Assembly: GCA_033002965.1 (NCBI GenBank)
Contig: JAURVB010014735.1
Coordinates: 20,480 to 84,479 of the forward strand
Source: Piper betle
Taxonomy: Eukaryota > Streptophyta > Magnoliopsida > Piperales > Piperaceae
Direction of reading: 5' to 3'
DNA: 64,000 nt
The notes below the pieces were generated by a model, which saw only the letters and a program-made list of their open reading frames with translations, did not search any database and was not told the origin of the DNA. Shown one piece after another: positions 14,745-26,018 of the stretch (position 1 is its first letter; each line of letters starts with the position of its first letter). Position numbers and translations under genes: made by a program.

Positions 14745-15180
14745 GGCACAGCAACCAAGCCGGGGCTCGTAGTTTTTTCAAACCTGAACCAGCTCAATCA
14801 CGAGTTCGAAGCAAACCGGGCTTGGCTTGAACCTTAAAATCGAGCTGAGGGGCTCAGCTCGGTTCCAAGCTCGAGCTTAAGCTCGTCATATTGGGCTCAC
14901 AACAGATGAGAAGCTAAGTTTGACTCCTTAAAAAATAAAAATAATAAAAATAGAGACCAAGAGAAAAAAAGAAATGAGCTCATTTTGGGTTTTTAAGAGA
15001 GCCCATCTGTTTCCAAAAAATCCTAAAAATTGAGCCAGTTCGAACCGGGCTTGGCCGAGCCAACGAGCTGAGCCAAGCCAGACTTTTCCTCTTGTGAGCC
15101 GAGCTCAACTCGGCTTAACTCGTCTAAAACGTGATCCTGGACGAGCCTAAACGAGCCAAGCCATCAGGCAGTTCCAAATG
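14745..15180. repeat. CGAGCT-rich dispersed repeat
   Basis: About 430 bp rich in degenerate GAGCTCGAGC, CGAGCCAAGC and GCTTGGC words, sharply different from the flanking AT-rich DNA. Similar word composition recurs at 56657-57188 and 61290-61790, suggesting dispersed repeats or cryptic simple sequence. Terminal repeats were not clear here. Confidence 0.5.
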
Positions 15181-15189
15181 ATTGAATTT

Positions 15190-17840
15190 GCATTGGCGGC
15201 CAGTTCAAAGTACTTTTCATTTTATTAATTATTAATTAGAATGGAAATCACTAAGTACTGTATTATTAGAATAATTAATTACTTAAAAGTATACGTGCTT
15301 GGCAGCAGACTAACAGTAACTTAGAAAAAAATGTGTTCGATTTTATTTATGTAACAAGTTTAATTAATTTATGCAACAAGCTGTTGATGAGAACCTACGT
15401 TTCTAAACTAATGCATGGATTAGTTCAGACGGTCCATTAACCACTTGGTGTTAGTCAAAATTTTTATTTCCACCGATATTTTTAGTTATTATGACCGAGT
15501 TTTACTGACCAATTTTAATTAAGCACAAAATTTTACAATGTGCCAAACTTGGATAATGTAATTCGATGCGGTAATTTTATCACGTGTATTATAAATAATT
15601 TATTTCAAAAATTAACAAGAATTAATTTGAAATTAAGAATTGATAAAAGAAATTTTTTCTCCTCCGAATGACAGCACACATTTAAAATGTGGAGTCCTTT
15701 CTGAAGAAGATGTTAGCCGTTAAATAACTTACACTCATCCATGGTTGTTATTTTTCCTTTCTTATTTTTTTTCCTACTTTGCCCTTACAAGGCTCTTTCT
15801 CCTCCTCAAGGAGTTCCCCATTCCAGAACAAGTCATCCCCTCTGCCGTGGTCTAGTGCTACCATCAGAGCTTCCTCCTCCATTGTGGCCTATTGTGGCCA
15901 ACACCATCTTCAAAGATAAACTTCACCGGCCTCTATTTTCATCGCCCAATGATAGATCTACAATGTATGTCCTTGTTTAAGGAATTGGGAAAATTTGCAT
16001 CTGCAAGTTCTTTCCAAGAAGACAATACAAACGTTGGAAAAAAAAAGAGGTTATGTGTGAAATCTTTCCATTTAGTCCAACATATAATAATTAATTAATA
16101 GTATAAGATTTTATTTATTAATAGAAATAAACAATAAATTTTTAATTTTACTAATCATTTTTTAAAGAAATGACTTATCCCATTATGTTACATTGTAAGT
16201 CCGGTTGTTATAAATGATATTAAAACATTTCGGTTACTTATTATATGGTAAGTTGAATTAGAGATGTTGTTAGGCTCTTAGTTACGAAACAAAAAAAGGT
16301 TTTGAGATGGGGCTAGAAAAAGTTTAAAAATTTTAATGACAAAATTTTTAATATGTTAGATTAGAAACGTTGGCTAGGTTATTAGTTACAGGTCCAAGAA
16401 GATTATGAGTTAGTGCTAGTAACGGGTCAAGTTTAAAAATTTTAGAAATTAATTAGAATAAAGTATAGATCTTTAATTTGGTTAATTACTTTTAAAAATA
16501 TAATTTAATCTATTATATTACACTTTGGGTCGGATCAATTGCACCAGAGCTGCACATTTTACTCAATTATACTTGAAGTACTTCACAATTGGTACAATTA
16601 CGCTAATTGTACATAAATATTGATATCTATCCCACCAAATGAAAACAAAAAAATTATAGAAAGGAAATGTTCTCGTCCATTTCACATTTGAGTTTTATCG
16701 TCGAGGAAAAGAACAAATTAACGAATTCAATGGTCAGCCATCAATGACTCAAAACCCTTTTCCTTTGGCCAATAATTTGAAAAATCAGCGCCAACACATG
16801 CAAACATGCATTTAACTTTAAAAAAATATGATTAATTCACATATAGAGAACTGCAAATGATGTAAATTAGCTCCATCAAGCAATATAGGCAAATCACATG
16901 ACACAAGTTAAAGGGATGAACACTTCACCTGGGATTCTTCATCACTTGCCCTCTGTGATACAGGTAGAAGGCGGTGGGTGGGTGTTGTAAAAGCTTAATC
17001 TTTGAAGACGACATCGGCCTTAGCAGACTACGGTGGAGAAGTAGAAGACAATGCTAGTAGGAGACCGGGGAGAAGGCGACGACGACAACATATTAGGATG
17101 GAGGAGGCAACGGTGACGACGTTTGACTGGTTTGAAGTGGACTCTTCCGGGAAGATAAGGGTGATTTTTAAGGGTATAATAGAAAAGAAATTAAAAAAAA
17201 ATCAGCCATGTGTTTTGAGTCTTTTGACCATCCAACTACTAACATCCTTTCCATAAACAATATTGGTAGGTGAATGTTTTTCTTTATACAATTCAATTGA
17301 TTTAATCTGAAATTCATGACAATTTAAGTTTAGAAATGTTTAGCAAGTAAGTTGTCAAAATTGACATTTGAATCATTTAATTTATACTTAGATTTTTGTT
17401 TAGGATCCATATTAGATCGTGCAAATATTAATAATACCCATATCTAATCCAAATTCGAATTATGTCTGAACTCAATTCCCAAATTCAATTTTTATTATCT
17501 ATCTCACTTATCACATGTATTAGATTTAAACCTACTAAACTTGTATTTAGCTTTATCCTAATTGATCTGATAAAAAATAAAATGAAATAATTATCATAAA
17601 AAATTAAAGATAATCATTTCATAAAAAATATTGCTTTCATATTTAAAAATATAATTTTATAAAATACTAAATATTTGGATGCCGATTTACTTTGAATATA
17701 AAATATATTGTTTGCACGTATTTATCCGGCCACGTGTATAATTTCTGAAGAATTGGTCCATGCTATTCTAAAATTGTCAGAGGAGAATACAAGAGGAAAA
17801 ATCTCCATCATTCAAAACTGAAGGAGAGAATTTGGGTGGA
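15190..17840. other. Intergenic DNA with possible gene debris
   Basis: Mostly AT-rich. Two less biased stretches, 15741-15980 and 16960-17190 (Arg/Gly-rich if translated), may be remnants of coding DNA but match nothing I recognise. Confidence 0.35.
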
Positions 17841-19930
17841 AAATACTGATGGTTTATGATCCCACGCCCGTAATCTCGAAACAGAAGAAGCGTAGAAAAC
17901 TCTATAAAAGACAAAGCCCACCGTATTGGGAGAAAGGGGGTTCTACGTTGAAAAGAAGAGAAATAGAAGAAAGAACAGGGGAAGAGCCCCTCGCCAGAGA
18001 TTTATCTCCGACGACCCCCTGGCCAACCACACCGCCATTTTTTCTGTGAAGCATTGCCAAGGAGAAATATTTCCATAGGAGGAGATCCATCTCTATTTAT
18101 TGCCAAACCTTGAAGATGAAACCTACCTTGCTGCTGTTGCGCATGCCGGAATAAAGACTCTGTTGTGAAGTTGTTGCCATTGCCATGAGAAGAGGAGAAG
18201 ACCGGTGAAGCAAGGTCTCCAACGCCAATGTCCGTCCAAGACCTCTCTCCATTCCCAGTGTTCCCTCACTTCCATCAAAGCCAAGCCGCCAGCCAAAACT
18301 GTGCCCAAACCCGCCGGCAATGAAGAAGAAGATAGCATCTCTGTTTTGCAGGTTCAACGTCCAATTTTTGGACAACATTGAACGTATTGGACCAGTCCGA
18401 GACCACGGGCGTGAAGCTTGAAGTGCCCCCTACACAACGCCTCAAGGACTTGCCGCCGGAGACTCCTGTCATCGCTGGGAAATCGCCACGAAGCACCCCA
18501 CCAGAGAAGGGAGGGAGAAGGTGGAAAACAAAGCAAAGGAGAGCAGATTTCGCTGGTTTTTTCGACCAGTGACGGCCGTTCCCAGCCCCGCCGTGGAGTG
18601 AAATGTGAAGACGGAGGAGTGGTCTCAAAATCCAAAGTGAGCTTCGCCGGTGTTCGCCATTGCAGTCGCCGGAAAAAAGCCAGGAAGAGACCCATCCGAC
18701 CGGAGGAAAAAGCAAAAAACAGAGCAGAAACAGTCACGGAGAGATGATTTCGCGGCGATTTTTCGACTACCTACGGTAGTTACCGGCCCCAAAGTGGTGA
18801 CCAAAGCGAAAAAAAGGAGGAGTAGTTTACAAACCCAAAGTGAGCTTCGCCGGTGTTCACCATTGTAGTCGCCGGAGAAAAGCCAGGAAGAGACCCATCC
18901 GACCAGAGGAAAAAGTAGAAAACAGAGCGAAAACAGTCGCAGAGAGCTGATTTCGCGGCGGTTTTTCGATCGGCGCCGATCGTTCCCAGACCTTCCATTG
19001 ATATCAAGTGAAGGTGGAGAAGTGATCTACAAGCCCAAGCCGAGAGCCACCAGAGTTCGTCGCTGAGGTCGCCGGAAAAAAATTGAGAAGTGACCAATCG
19101 GAGCAGCGTAGCACAAAAGTGTCTAGCTTTCCGGCATCCGCCCGACCGACCGGAGCCGCCGTTGACTGTCGGACCACCACCAAGGCCTTCACCATTCTGA
19201 GATCTACAGTTCTGGGCAATCTCTTCCACCTTCAGTTGCCGGAAAAGACGAAGCCGGAGTCCCAAAAGCGCCGCCGCGTCACCCTGTAAGCAGGTCTGTC
19301 GTGCCCATTTACCTCTGACCGAGTCCGCTTTCCTGCCAAGTCCGTGTCAGATCCATCTACCCCACGAATTGCTAGACCCGCGAACAGACACGGACCCGTG
19401 ATCGTGTCCAAGACCCGCCCTGTGACCCAGATTCGAGTTGGCACACCGTGTACCACAAGCAGACTGACATATGCATAAAGGAAAGACAGCCTGCGTACGC
19501 CATCCGGTCCGGTCCAGTATTTATTTGGTTTAAACCAACCCAAAACGGCCCGGTTCAGTGTATGAGGTGTCATTTTAAGGACTTAAAAGAGCAAAAGGGG
19601 ATAAATATTAGCATTGGAGTAAAAAAAAGTGGCAAAAATTCACTATTTTGTGTAACTTGTAAAAATCAAAGGAGAAATAATGGATTGTGAATACTACTCT
19701 CACCGTGGATTGACTTAGGGATTGAACCCTAAGGAACCACGTAAAAAATTCCTTGTGTGTCATTTTACTATTTCTATTTTCATCGCACTATCTCTTTGCG
19801 CGGCAAGGGCGCCTCGGTCCCACCGAACCTTTAAACTCGAATCACACAAAAGAACCGATTCAAGGGGACAGACGATCTTGCGCCCGAACATATATTTATA
19901 CAAGTTAAATTTGTTCGGATAAGGAAAATA
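17840..19930 (+). mobile_element. GC-rich retroelement-like sequence with internal tandem repeats
   Basis: A roughly 2-kb GC-rich block bounded by AT-rich DNA. It has a TATA-like CTATAAAAGAC at about 17902, internal tandem units (18546-19090) and, near 19704-19770, GTGGATTGACTTAGGG, GAACCACGTAAA and TTCCTTGTGTG, words resembling the U5 end of plant Copia-type LTRs. Long open frames occur on both strands but are by-products of GC-rich sequence with no domain. No reverse transcriptase, primer-binding site or second LTR was seen. Best read as part of an LTR or non-autonomous retroelement. Confidence 0.4.
18546..19150 (+). repeat. Three tandem units of about 200 bp
   Basis: Units begin at 18546, 18746 and 18949 with GATTTCGC(G/T)GG followed by TTTTTCGA. 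The first two share GTGAGCTTCGCCGGTGTTC and AAGCCAGGAAGAGACCCATC. The third is more diverged. Spacings are 200 and 203 bp. Confidence 0.8.
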
Positions 19931-19964
19931 CTTTACGAATATTTTTAAATAAAATTATATAATA

Positions 19965-19968
<4 letters not shown>

Positions 19969-19998
<30 letters not shown>
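19969..19998. repeat. (TA)n microsatellite
   Basis: Uninterrupted TA run in AT-rich DNA about 300 bp upstream of the FKBP gene. Confidence 0.9.
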
Positions 19999-20001
<3 letters not shown>

Positions 20002-20278
20002 ACAAAAGATTTTTAATACAGTTTCATAACACGTCTTTTAATTATTTTATAATATTATCTTTTACGTTTATTAATAAAAATATTATTTTTAATTATAATT
20101 AAAATTTTTAAAATTTATTTTAATTTTTATTATAATTAAAATTTATTTTGAATTCTTTTTTCCCGCGCCCCGATTTCGGATACTTTGATAACAAAGTAAC
20201 GTATAAAAAAGGTATGGCAATCCTCGACACATAACCGCTACCGGAAAACCTCCACCGACTCCGCCTTCGCCGGCTTCC

Positions 20279-23200
20279 ATGGTGAGGTTCGCGTCGGAGG
20301 CGGCCAGGATCGAAGGCGGCTCCGACTGCGAGTCGGAGCCCGCAGTCGGAGCCCGGCGAGTCCGACGAGTCCATGCCGCTGTTGAAGGTCGGCGAAGAGG
20401 GCGAGTTCATAAAATTCGGCTTCAAGAAGAAGCTTCTCAACGAGGGCGTCGGCTGGCATACCCCTACCTCGGCGACGAGGTCACGGGTATCGAACGGATT
20501 CGGTTCTCCGATTGTTTTCTTTCCTTCTTTCTTTTTCATTTTTTATTTTTTGTTTTTAATGAATGCTGTGTAGAAGCTCGAGGTTCTGTTGTGGATGTTG
20601 ATGTGAATTTTCTTTTCACTGAATGCTATGTAGAAGATAGAGTCGGGCATTCGGTGATTTTGAGGTTCTATTGTGGATGTTGATGCGATCGATTTTTTCT
20701 TTTTCAGTTGAATGCTATGTAGAAGCTAGAATGCGGTGATTCTGTGATTTTGAGGTTCTGTTGTGGGTGTCGATGTGATTTTTTTTCAATTGAATACTAT
20801 GCAGAAGTTAGAATAAGGTGATTCGGTGGTTTTGTGGTGTTTCTTTTGATGGATGTTGGTATGATCAAGTGATATGTAAAACTAGAATCGGTCATTCTGT
20901 GATTTTGAGTTTTATTTTATAATGGATGTTGATATGATCAAGTAAACATGCGTTTGATTTAGTTGGTGGATTAATGTACGTAGATGCAATTTGGCTTTGA
21001 TGTTGAAAAATTGGAGTTTGAAAAATCGGTGATTCTGTGATTTTGAGGTTTTTTTATGGATTTTGATGAGATCAAGTAAACATGTGTTTGATGGAGTTAG
21101 TGGATTAATATATGTAGATGCAATTTGGCGTTGAGGTTGAAAAATTGAAGTTTGGGGAAAAAATTGGTGAAAAGGGTTGTACGCTTTGGTTGGAGATTAA
21201 CAATGTGTTTTGACTGAGGAAATAATTATCATAACTTGATTTCATACATTCGTTTTAGGTTCCCCTAACGAAATAGAACTAAAGTGATGACAGATCATGG
21301 CTATATAACAGTTGTTAATAATTAGTAAAGTTTTAATACTAAAAGGGGAGTATGGATGAATACAGATGAAGCTAGCTCGAGCTCACACAAACTGTAATCT
21401 GGTAGAGTAACAATAGTCTTCGATTCAAATACAAAGACACTTGAGCTGAGTTTGGGCCAAATAAAGCTTGATTGGTCCCAACTTTTTTGATTCTATATTG
21501 ATGTTATGTTAAAGTGCAGAAGTAAACATGAATAGGCCATTAAATCATGAACCAGTGAAGAATGGATGAAGTAAACCCTACACGGAATTTTAGGGGTAGC
21601 TCTTGAATTTGATGGACTCAATGAAGAATTTATGTAGCTTGTGTTTCACATTGCACTTTATAAATTGGAGTTATTGTGACTTCATCTATATCAGAGTTTG
21701 GTTCAAATTATTTTCATTCTTTGTTTGGCATCTAGTTGGATTATAAGTGTTCTTTTTTTACTTTCTCCAACTGTTATCCATCTAGTATTTATATACATGA
21801 GTTGGAGCTTGAAAGCAGTCAAATATGATTAATGCAAGTTTAAATGCAGTTCATTATGTTGGTTCATTGCTCGACGGTAGCAAATTTGTTTCAACCAGAT
21901 GTAATCAAGAACCACTGACATTCAAGCTTGGGCATGGTGATCTACCCTTCCCCATGGTTATATAGTGATGCCTTGTTGTTGTCTCTTCTTTGGATGCCAA
22001 TCAGTTTATTCTTATTTTTTCAGGCAAACTTGTGAATGGCTTAGATCGTGGGATAACTACCATGACAAAGGGGGAAAAAGCATTATTCACCTTACCCCTG
22101 ACCTGGCATATGGTGTCAATGGTTCCGATGGAGTTCCTCCTAACTCTGTAGTACTATTTGAGGTTGAGCTCGTATCTTGGCTGAATGTGATTGATGTTTG
22201 TAACGATGGCGGGATTGTGAAGAAAGTTTCATCCATAGGTTTGGTAAGCGAACAGCCAAGCAATCTAGATCAAGTTACAGGTACATTGACTATACTGACT
22301 TCATGTGCAGGTTTCTTCAGATGCATGTTTATATTTGATTGTGCTTTACTGTGCTTGCAGCCATCCAGTGATTAGGTTTCGATTTTATCTTTTCACAACA
22401 CTCTCTTCCCTGACTATTTTAAATGCTGGGAAACACTGAAAAACATATTTCTCACCTACGCTGTTTGTGAACGGCCCTTTCAGCGTTGCTTAATTTTAAA
22501 AAAGAAAAAGATATTTTGGTGCGATGCTGATCATGCTTATATGATTTGTTTCATGACACTTTACATTATTACCATATTGAGCCTTTATTTATGGTTCTGT
22601 TTCAACTCATTCTCTTTGTTGGATAAGGGCCATGCGCACGTGTAGGACTTAGTTACTAAAGCTTACATTTAGATATAACTCTCATATGTAATATCTCTGT
22701 TTTTTATGCAGTAAAATTTGAAGCAAGGCTACTTGATGGACCAATCATTGCTAAAACTCCAGATGAAGGAGTAGAGTTTTACGTAAATGATGGTACTTAT
22801 GTCAGTCTTTCAGTTTTATTGTTTCCTGCATAATTAATCTTATTGTCCTGCTGAGCAGAAAATAAAGAATTAGTAGTATATTTTGGGGTCATGATGGTTG
22901 TCATTTAGGTTTGATCTCTTGTAGGTTATTTCTGTCTTGCCTTGTCCAAAGCTATCAAGACCATGAGAATGGGAGAGAAGGCCCTGTTAACTGTTCAACC
23001 TCCGTGTATGTTCCAGCTTCAACAGTAAATGACTTCACATAAAAAATCATCTGTTCCTACTCGTTTATGGAGTTTGTTTTAAGTAGCCCCTATAGGCGTA
23101 GGTGCTGTTAAAATACCTTTGATTGAAGTGTTGATAAGTAAACTTGATTGATTGTCTTCTGGTTGAAATATTTGAATTTATGATACTGGCATTCTTATTT

Positions 23201-25620
23201 CTTGTCTGCATGTAGTTTTTTTAGACAAATTAAATAAAAACCTTTTTCCCTTTTTAATTATTGGGTCAAAATGCTGTCAGTATTTTTTTGTATTTGATGT
23301 ATTACACTTGCTTGGAACTTACTATCTATGGAGTTTTTCTACAGATGGCTTTGGGGAGCAAGGGTATGCAGCCAGTGATGGTTTCTCTTCAGTGCCCCCG
23401 AACTCCACTTTAGTTATTTATCTCGAGCTAGTGTCCATAAAGCCTGTCATAAATGTTACTGGCGACTTGAAGGTGTTGAAAAAAATTCTTATGGCAGGAG
23501 AAGGAATCGGGCATCCTGTTGATGGGTCTCTAGTACAAGGTAAGTGTACCCATCTCTTTTGGAAATTACTCTTAAATTTATTCTCAAAGTTAACGCATTT
23601 GAAAGCTCTTGACATCTGACTGATTTGCAGTAAGATATACTGGGATGCTGGAAGATGGCACTATATTTGAGAGTAAGGGTACCGATGTCCCCTTTGCGTT
23701 CATCGTTAGCGAAGGTTGGTTGATTATATTTATAACATAGCTTCAGTGAAGTGTCATTGGCTGATTACACTATTCAGTGTTTAGTTTTTTGTAAAAGACA
23801 TTGCATCTCACAAAGAAAAGTGGATATGTATGACTTTAGCAGAACTTTGACAATCAATTCTGTAATTTTCTTTTATATCATTCGTATGAATGGAATGCTT
23901 GTCAAACATGGTCTTTATGTCTTTCTTGCAAACTTGTTTCTTTTGCTTATTCTTATTCTTTTTCTATAGAACAAGTAATTAAAGGTTTGGACCAAGCAGT
24001 TGCAACCATGAGAAAAGGGGAGAGATCTGTCGTGACAGTCAAACCTGATTTTGGATATGGAGGCGTTGAAGTTCAAACAGCTCTTGCTAAAGTTCCTCCA
24101 TCCTCAACTTTAACATATGAGGTTGAGATGGTTGATTTTACCAAGGTAACCCATCGTATTTTAGTCAAGTGGCAAATATATAACTACCCACAGAAAGTGT
24201 TATGCATATTTTTTATATTTCATTTTTATGCAGGAAAAGGAACTATATGAGATGACGGACCTGGAGAGAGTTAAGGCTGCTGAGGGTAAAAAGGAAGAGG
24301 GCAATAAACTGTATAAAACAGGGAAATATCGTCAAGCAGTCAAACGATACTGGAAGGTTTTTATTTGTTCTTTTGACCTTAAAACTGTTTCTTTTTTATT
24401 GTGGAAACCACCGCTCAGCATTTGCAGATGTGAAATTGATTGCCTTTGAAGGAAGGAGTTCTACATTTTTGGGAAATTAAAACAAGGCAACAAACAAAAG
24501 AAGAAAAGGATGTTCAGATTATGAGATGTGGGGTTCTATAAATCTGCATGAAGTTAGAGAAGTAAATTTAGTTTCAAAAACGGCTATAGATTAGAAGCTT
24601 AACAGGATAGGTCTTACATCCTAGTGGGCCTGGATGCCAACTTATACGTCTTTACTCCTTTCATCTTTTTTCTGGTGTTATTTCATGTAAGCTTGTTATA
24701 GCAACGAGCTTTCTGGCTGTATGTATGAATCATTATCTTTCATAAATTATTTGTTTGTTTCAGGCTGTATGGTATGTTATTGAGGAAAAGGACTTTGGTG
24801 ATTGTGAAAAACAAGTTCAATCTTTAAGAATCTGTGTCTGGGTTAAAATTGCTGCTTGCGGGTTAAAAATAAATGAATATAAAGGCACTATCACGCTATG
24901 TTCAGAGGTTGTGGTTGTACATAAGAAAATATTTGTTCTTTGCTATAAACCATAGAATGTCCGTTGCTAATTTTTAGCTCGCTCCTAATGCAATATCAGG
25001 TGCTAGAAAGTGAATCGCAGAATGTGAAAGCTCTTTTTCTCCGTGCACAAGCATACATGCAAATGTCAGACTTGGACTTGGCCGATTTGGATGTTAGAAA
25101 AGCTCTTGAGATTGATCCACAGAACAGGTAAATTTGTTCCAGCATAAGGCAATATTTGTACTGCAAAGTCGTGGCATTTTCATCAGTCCTAATCTCTATG
25201 AAACTTGCTGGGATTAATTATTGCTTCTCACCCAGAGATGTGAAGTCAACGCAAGAGGTTCTCAATCAACTTAAGGTGAAGAGCAACAAAAGAGATACTC
25301 AGCTATATTCTACCATGGTTTCAAAATTATTAATAGATCCAGATACAAAAGCGAAGGTAGTGTTCATCTATTGGGGGATTAGATAAATTTTTTATTACTT
25401 ATCTGGCCGCTATAAAGAATGCAAGAATGCAATGTAGCCAATGTTTGATGAGTCAATTACATGCATGATTTTACTGTGAGATATCTGAAATAACTTGCAG
25501 AGGCCAAAGAATGATAATTATGGAAAGCAGAATGAAGAGATAACTGAAGCCATGGCTGCAAGCAAACCGCCGGTACTTTCTACTTCAACTTCTGATAATT
25601 CGGATAATAGTTTTGTTTGA
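20279..25620 (+). CDS. Multidomain FKBP-TPR peptidyl-prolyl isomerase (ROF1/FKBP62-like), possibly disrupted
   Basis: FKBP-type proline isomerase and HSP90 co-chaperone family (Arabidopsis ROF1/ROF2). Thirteen exons were traced: exon 1 (coding from about 20373) to 20486, 21850-21936, 22024-22280, 22712-22792, 22925-23005, 23345-23539, 23631-23714, 23970-24145, 24234-24356, 24764-24907, 25000-25127, 25236-25356, 25501-25620. This would be about 570 aa: short acidic N-terminus, three FKBP domains (about 15-115, 130-230, 245-358), TPR region (about 372-500), Ser/Thr/Asn-rich tail. Two one-base deletions break the frame: ACCCCT at 20460-20465 and ACCCCT at 22094-22099. Exon 3 is 257 bp while neighbouring phase-1 exons are multiples of three, which independently marks one missing base. 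The upstream ATG at 20279 is in a different frame from KVGEEGEF, so ATG 20373 or an earlier lesion must be assumed. Several active-site residues are also changed. It could be a recent pseudogene or carry assembly errors. Confidence 0.82.
20560..21160 (+). repeat. Degenerate tandem repeats in FKBP intron 1
   Basis: Four to five units of about 70-90 bp carry GAATGCTATGTAGAAGCTAG, GGTGATTCTGTGATTTTGAG and GTTGTGGATGTTGATGTGAT. They grade into a longer unit of about 131 bp (copies near 20934 and 21066) containing GATCAAGTAAACATG and GATGCAATTTGGC. Copies differ by many substitutions, so the array is old. Confidence 0.7.
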
Positions 25621-26018
25621 TTATGATCTGTTAGCGGCCTATTAAACGTGGAAGCTGGCCAGGTCTGAACTTTGAAGTATTCTTAGCTAAACCGCTAGAA
25701 GGTGGTTACTGGCGGTAATGTTGCGGCCGAGTCAATGAACATGTTTTCTGGAATACAGTTAGCATTTGAAGCTCAAATGCATTTCTCTTCCACAAGCAGA
25801 AAAAACAAAAAAATTTTCAAAATATGGAATTTCAGAAACAAATTTCATTCTCGTTTACCCAAATTGCAACTTGGTCTCTAACGACTAACGCAAGCATTTA
25901 TAGATTATGTACACGCAAACGTAGCAATATTCACAGACACTGCAGGATTACGAACACACGACTACAAACGAGACTGAAAGACTATTTACAAAGAAACAAT
26001 GGATGATGAGAACAGAGC

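Noticed and set aside
18275..19265. Long open frames on both strands in 18-19 kb
   Set aside because: Arise in GC-rich tandem repeats; no domain, and frames on both strands are equally long.
20279..20683. Continuous 134-codon frame from ATG 20279
   Set aside because: Its frame does not match the conserved KVGEEGEF segment of the FKBP family and runs into intron 1.
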